Below, piece after piece: positions 59,950 to 64,000 of a DNA stretch of 64,000 nucleotides. Below the pieces are notes generated by a model. The model ran no database searches. It had not been told where the DNA came from and worked only from the letters and a program-made list of their open reading frames with translations. The stretch is from Hymenobacter cyanobacteriorum (GTDB lineage: Bacteria > Bacteroidota > Bacteroidia > Cytophagales > Hymenobacteraceae): positions 186,001 through 250,000 of the forward strand of contig NZ_JALBGC010000003.1 in the NCBI RefSeq assembly GCF_022631375.1, in the 5' to 3' direction. Positions within the stretch are counted from its first letter, which is position 1. Each line of letters opens with the position of its first letter. A program made the translations under genes and the position numbers.

Positions 59950-62931
59950 ATGTCTTTCCGCTTTCCTCAGGTCATCGCAGTCCTTTCTTTGCTCGGCCTT
60001 CTACTCAGCAGCGGCTCGCCGGTGAAGGGGCAGTGCCCGGTGGCGGCCTGCACGCCAGGTAATGCGCCGGCATCGAGCGCTGCCTTTGGCATGGGGATTT
60101 TCCGGGTGCAGCTGGCCGGGCTGGATACAACTACCGCCGGCGGCACCGACGGCTACGGCAACTACGTCTGCCGCTCCGGCGCCGTGTTGCAGCGGGGCGC
60201 TACCTACACGCTGAACGTGCGCACCAACCCGTACACCGATGAAACGGTGCGTGCCTGGCTGGACTACGATGACGACGGACAGTTTGCCACCAACGAACTT
60301 ATACTAGCCTCGACGGCCCGCCAGCACGCGGGCACGTTCACGGTGCCAGCCGCGGCAGTGCTGGGCCAGCCTTTGCGCCTACGCATTGCGGCTGACTATG
60401 CGAATGCGCCGGTGCCCGGCCCTTGCTCAACTCCGCAATACTCCCAAACCGAGGACTACCGCATTGTCTGTTCGGCCGGTGCGCCCCTGCGGCCCACCCC
60501 GCGCTTTGCCGCCCTCGATACGGTGAGCTGCGGCGGACCGGTGGTGTTTCACGACCAGTCGGGGAATAGCCCCACCACCTGGCGCTGGAGCTTTGGCGAT
60601 GGAACTGCCAGCACCCAGCAGCACCCGCAGCACACGTACGCACAGCCCGGCACCTACAGCGTGCGGCTGCGCGTGTGCAACGCCGTCGGCTGCGATTCGC
60701 TAACCAAAACCGGCTACGTGCTGGTGCGGGCCGATGCCCCGCGGCCGGCCCCCTGCCAGCCCGCCACCATAGCCGCCTGCTGCGGCTTCGGCATTACCCG
60801 GGTCCGACTAGCGGGCCTCGACCACGCTTCGGCTGCCGGCACGGCAGGCTACGAGGACTTCAGCTGCACTTACCGCGCCACGCTGCGGGCCGATTATCCG
60901 GCGCTGCTTCAGCTTACTACCGGGCCAAACGCGCACGATGTGCGGGTGTATCTCGATTTGAACGACAACGGCCAGTTCGACCTGCCGACGGAGCTGCTTT
61001 ACCAGGGCGCGGGCGTGCAAAGCCCCGTGGTTCAGCTGCTGGTGCCGGCCGCAACGGGCGTGGTGTACAACCGGCCGCTGCGGCTGCGCCTGTGGGCCGA
61101 TGCCGCCGGCGCCACGGCCAGCCCCACGGCCTGCACGCCGCTTCAGCAGGGGCAGGCCGAAGATTATGCCGTCGTATTGTTGCCAAATACAGCCGCCCCG
61201 GTAGCGGGCATTGGCGTGACGTACACGCAGTTCTGCCCATCCCTGCGCACCGTTTTCAGCAACACGACCGTGGGCGGGGCCACCAGCTACTCCTGGACTT
61301 TTGGCGACGGCACTTCGCCTTCCACCGCCGTGGTGCCCCCACCGCACGTCTATACCCAGCCCGGTCCTTACGAAATCAGGCTCGTGGCCCGCAATGCGTA
61401 CGGCACCGACACGGCCAGATACCAGGTGGTGGCGACAACTTGTGGCGCTTATTGCACCGCCGCCGGGGCGGGCGGCTCGGCTGATGCCGCCGCCTATTTC
61501 ACGCGGGTTCAGCTGGCCAACCTCGACAACGTCGATACGCGTAGCCCCGGCGTAGGCTACCGCGACTTTACCGCGCGCTACGCGGAGCTGCAGCAGAGCC
61601 GGAATTTTACGCTGCGCGCCGAGTCGCCGCCGTGGTCGTTTGGTGGCCTGGGGCCGTGGGTGGTTGTCACGGCCGCCATCGATTACAACCAGGACGGGGC
61701 CTTTTCGGCCAACGAGCAGCTGGGCAGCGTGAATACCTACAGTCCTTACCTGCTCCCGTTTCACGTGCCGCTCAGTGCCCGCCCCGGGGCTACCCGCCTG
61801 CGCATTCAAATCAGGGCCAGCTCGCTGCCGACTGGTAATGCCGTGTACTGCACGCCGCCCTCGTGGAATACGAGTACCGAAGATTACACGGTGGTCATTA
61901 CCGCGGCCAATGTTGCCCCCCAGGCGGGCTTCCGCAGCAACCTGACGACCTCCTGCTCCGGCACAGTGCAGTTTCAGGACACCAGCTCGGCCGCTCCCAA
62001 TAGTTGGTACTGGACCTTCGGCGACGGCACTTCCAGCACCCAGCAGCATCCGTTGCATACCTATGCGCAGCCCGGAACCTATAGCGTCGCGTTGCGGGTC
62101 ACCAATCAAACCGGGGCCGCAACGGTTGCCCGCGCCAGCTATATTACCATAGCTTCGCTGAACCAAGCCCCGGTGCCCACCACCTGCCTGCCCATCACCG
62201 GCCCGAATGCGGCGCTGTACTTTAGCCCGGTAAGCACGCTGGAGCTGGGCCCGTGGATTTACAACAACCCGGGGTTGCGCGATGGCTACCGCGACGAAAC
62301 CTGCGCCGCGGCCCCAATTGCCTGGGATGCCGGCCGCACCGTGCCCGTCACGTTTCGCCAGCCGAGCCAGTTCCAGAACGTTTCCTCGCCCCGGCTGTGC
62401 CGGCTGTGGCTGGATGCCAACGACGATGGCATGCTCGACGACAGCGAAAAAATATTGCAGTACACCATTTCCGGCTATGTCTCGGTTTGGAACACCACCC
62501 TTACGGTGCCAACGGGAACCATACGCAACCGCCCGCTGCGGCTCCGGATGACGTATTTTGGCTACGACGGGTATTCTCCCTACGACACGCGTGCCTGTGT
62601 GCGCAATGAGGACTACGGTCAATCGCGCGACTTCACCGTAGTGGTGGCGGGTACCGCGACGGCCGTGACCGGGCCGCCCGTAGCGGGCAAGGGCTGGAGC
62701 CTGTTTCCCAACCCGGTTTTGGCGCACCAGCTGACGGTGCTGACGGCCCCAGGCACTGGCCAGAGCTATTTGCTGCAATTGTGGGATGCATCGGGCCGAC
62801 TGGTGGCTACGTTGCCGGGTACGGCCAATAGCCACGGCGAAGCCTCCCTGACGCTGCCTGATTTGCCCGCCGGATTGTATTTGGCGCGCATAGCTGGCCA
62901 GGCCGCCGGCCAACGCATCGAGATTCGTTGA
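59950..62931 (+). CDS. Secreted GEVED/PKD-repeat protein, T9SS cargo
   Basis: A 993-residue exported protein. Signal peptide about 1-27. Four GEVED-type modules (about 45-180, 265-400, 500-640, 745-905), each with a '.YxDx(T/S)C' and '(D/Y)..DGQF...E.' pattern such as WLDYDDDGQFATNELIL, WLDANDDGMLDDSEKIL and Q(A/T)EDY endings. They alternate with three PKD domains (WRWSFGDGTASTQQHPQHTYAQPGTYSV near 215, YSWTFGDGTSPST near 445, WYWTFGDGTSSTQQHPLHTYAQPGTYSV near 690). T9SS C-terminus ending AAGQRIEIR. Probably an adhesin or surface-layer protein. Confidence 0.85.
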   Translation: MSFRFPQVIAVLSLLGLLLSSGSPVKGQCPVAACTPGNAPASSAAFGMGIFRVQLAGLDTTTAGGTDGYGNYVCRSGAVLQRGATYTLNVRTNPYTDETVRAWLDYDDDGQFATNELILASTARQHAGTFTVPAAAVLGQPLRLRIAADYANAPVPGPCSTPQYSQTEDYRIVCSAGAPLRPTPRFAALDTVSCGGPVVFHDQSGNSPTTWRWSFGDGTASTQQHPQHTYAQPGTYSVRLRVCNAVGCDSLTKTGYVLVRADAPRPAPCQPATIAACCGFGITRVRLAGLDHASAAGTAGYEDFSCTYRATLRADYPALLQLTTGPNAHDVRVYLDLNDNGQFDLPTELLYQGAGVQSPVVQLLVPAATGVVYNRPLRLRLWADAAGATASPTACTPLQQGQAEDYAVVLLPNTAAPVAGIGVTYTQFCPSLRTVFSNTTVGGATSYSWTFGDGTSPSTAVVPPPHVYTQPGPYEIRLVARNAYGTDTARYQVVATTCGAYCTAAGAGGSADAAAYFTRVQLANLDNVDTRSPGVGYRDFTARYAELQQSRNFTLRAESPPWSFGGLGPWVVVTAAIDYNQDGAFSANEQLGSVNTYSPYLLPFHVPLSARPGATRLRIQIRASSLPTGNAVYCTPPSWNTSTEDYTVVITAANVAPQAGFRSNLTTSCSGTVQFQDTSSAAPNSWYWTFGDGTSSTQQHPLHTYAQPGTYSVALRVTNQTGAATVARASYITIASLNQAPVPTTCLPITGPNAALYFSPVSTLELGPWIYNNPGLRDGYRDETCAAAPIAWDAGRTVPVTFRQPSQFQNVSSPRLCRLWLDANDDGMLDDSEKILQYTISGYVSVWNTTLTVPTGTIRNRPLRLRMTYFGYDGYSPYDTRACVRNEDYGQSRDFTVVVAGTATAVTGPPVAGKGWSLFPNPVLAHQLTVLTAPGTGQSYLLQLWDASGRLVATLPGTANSHGEASLTLPDLPAGLYLARIAGQAAGQRIEIR

Positions 62932-62990
62932 ATCCAGCCAGTCTCCGCTGCAAGCACGTTTTCACTTTAGTCAGATAAGCGCTGTACTTC

Positions 62991-63596
62991 ATGCCGCCCC
63001 GCCGCAAGCCCACCCCTGCCCCGCGCAAGCCCACCTACTTCCCCGATGAAAACGTGGCCGAGCGCTGGGATGCCCGGCACCTGTTGGGCCACACCGAATT
63101 TGATGAATTTCGCTTCGTGGGCTGCGATTTCGGCGGAGCCGACCTGCGCCGCCTGCGCTTCACCGATTGCCGGTTCGAGCACTGCAACCTGACGACGGCC
63201 CAGCTGGCGGGCACGGCCTTCCAGAACGTGGCCTTTGACGACTGCAAGCTGATGGGCCTGCAGTTTGGGGCCTGCCGCGACATGCTGTTTGGCGTGCATT
63301 TCGACCAGTGCCAGCTGCGTTACGCCTCGTTTGCGGGGCGGGCCATGCCGGGCACGCGCTTCGTGGGCTGCCAGCTGGAGGATGCCGACTTTGCCGATGC
63401 CGACCTGAGCAACGCTGCGTTTGAAGATTGCGCGCTGGGCGGGGCCGTATTCCAGAACACCAAATTGGCCGGGGCCGACTTCCGCACCGCCACCGGCTTC
63501 ATCATCGACCCCGAGCGCAACCCGCTGGCCGGCGCGCACTTCACGCTGGCCGGCCTGCTGGGCGTGGTGGCGCGCTACAACCTGGTAGTGGAGTAG
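62991..63596 (+). CDS. Pentapeptide repeat protein
   Basis: A 201-residue protein made largely of pentapeptide repeats (A(D/N)Lxx pattern, as in F.GCDFGGADLRRLRFTDCRFEHCNLTTAQLAGTAFQNVAFDDCKL and GCQLEDADFADADLSNAAFEDCALGGAVFQNTKLAGADF). These would fold into a right-handed quadrilateral beta-helix. An N-terminal ~40 residues (basic/Pro-rich, then ENVAERWDARHLLGHTEFDEF) precede it. Cytosolic; some relatives protect DNA gyrase, as McbG and Qnr do, but the function here is unknown. Confidence 0.88.
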   Translation: MPPRRKPTPAPRKPTYFPDENVAERWDARHLLGHTEFDEFRFVGCDFGGADLRRLRFTDCRFEHCNLTTAQLAGTAFQNVAFDDCKLMGLQFGACRDMLFGVHFDQCQLRYASFAGRAMPGTRFVGCQLEDADFADADLSNAAFEDCALGGAVFQNTKLAGADFRTATGFIIDPERNPLAGAHFTLAGLLGVVARYNLVVE

Positions 63597-63794
63597 CCGG
63601 CGGCGGCGGCCTGATTTCAACAAAGGCAGCCAGATTCGCGGGCCGGTGTAGATTGCGGGTGAATTCCCATCGATGGCCGAAAGCGGCTGCCCCGCGCGCG
63701 GGCGGCCTACCTATCTTCGGCCGTATGCCAGGGCCCGGCCCGGGCGGTAGTGCCGCCCCCGCCGGGTTTTCGTTCACCTCGCCAACTATATCCG

Positions 63795-64000
63795 ATGGCT
63801 AACCGCCGCGCTTCCATTACCGACCTGGCCAAAACGCTGGGCTTGTCGCCGTCCACCATTTCCCGCGCCCTCAGCGACCACGCCGACGTGAGCGAGGCCA
63901 CCAAAGCCCGCGTGCGCCAGCTGGCCGAGGAGATGCACTACCAGCCCAACCAGCTGGCCGCCGCCCTGCGTCGGGGCCGCAGCAACACGCTGGGCGTGCT
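63795..64000 (+). CDS. LacI-family transcriptional regulator (5' end only)
   Basis: The N-terminal 68 codons: MANRRASITDLAKTLGLSPSTISRALSDHADVSEATKARVRQLAEEMHYQPNQLAAALRRGRSNTLGVL, a standard LacI helix-turn-helix and hinge (PNQLAAALRRGRS) followed by the start of the ligand-binding domain. Cut by the end of the window; probably controls a carbohydrate gene cluster downstream. The 198 bases upstream of it contain no gene. Confidence 0.9.
   Translation, partial: MANRRASITDLAKTLGLSPSTISRALSDHADVSEATKARVRQLAEEMHYQPNQLAAALRRGRSNTLGV

Noticed and set aside
60808..62913. 701-codon minus-strand frame opposite the GEVED/PKD gene
   Set aside because: Same reason: third-position GC keeps the antisense frame open; the plus strand has clear signal peptide, PKD and T9SS domains.

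Overview
The window looks like chromosome from a GC-rich member of the Bacteroidota, most like Hymenobacter or a close relative. The evidence is several secreted proteins ending in type IX secretion (T9SS) sorting domains, SBBP, VCBS, PKD and GEVED repeat proteins, Bacteroidota-style -7 boxes (TAnnTTTG) with few Shine-Dalgarno sequences, and Bacteroidota-specific families such as RteC, BT4734/VirE-N and MobV. The genus is an inference; no rRNA is present.

Region 1 (about 1-36,870) is an integrated mobile element. It starts with a tyrosine recombinase and ends against an initiator tRNA (fMet, 36,873-36,945). Near-identical 26-bp repeats (58-83 and 36,805-36,830) sit at the two ends. The element is a hybrid. 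It has conjugation/mobilisation parts (two RteC-domain proteins, a MobV relaxase with candidate oriT repeats), phage regulation and replication parts (divergent repressor/Cro-like pair, six excisionase-fold small proteins, a VirE-N/SF3 primase-helicase), and a partial phage morphogenesis block (small and large terminase, tape measure, one tail protein) with no portal, capsid or lysis genes. Accessory cargo sits between these: a HEPN-motif protein, an HNH nuclease, a Panacea-type toxin-antitoxin pair, umuDC, a secreted propeller-lipase flanked by a 3' remnant of a second umuC, and a three-gene operon (a TIGR04255-like protein and two unknowns) at the tRNA end. Cargo genes at 1.4-3.7, 26.2-27.3 and 34.7-36.6 kb are clearly more AT-rich than the backbone.

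Region 2 (37-64 kb) is ordinary chromosome. It holds small STAS-like paralogues, an acyltransferase, an MFS transporter, a BlaI/BlaR1-type regulator pair with a visible operator, several T9SS-exported repeat proteins (one broken by a single in-frame stop), lysA, an old yellow enzyme, a Gfo/Idh/MocA oxidoreductase, an extracellular nuclease, a pentapeptide protein and the 5' end of a LacI-type regulator. The aromatic amino-acid operon pheA - aminotransferase - tyrA - aroF/CM (49,970 down to 45,702, minus strand) is preceded by two consecutive Phe/Tyr-rich leader peptides. Each leader is followed by an intrinsic terminator and has a competing antiterminator pairing: a tandem transcription attenuator, and the most striking regulatory feature of the window.

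A family of long intergenic palindromes (about 75-105 bp) is scattered through 46-58 kb. One of them supplies the C-terminal codons of the aminotransferase gene.
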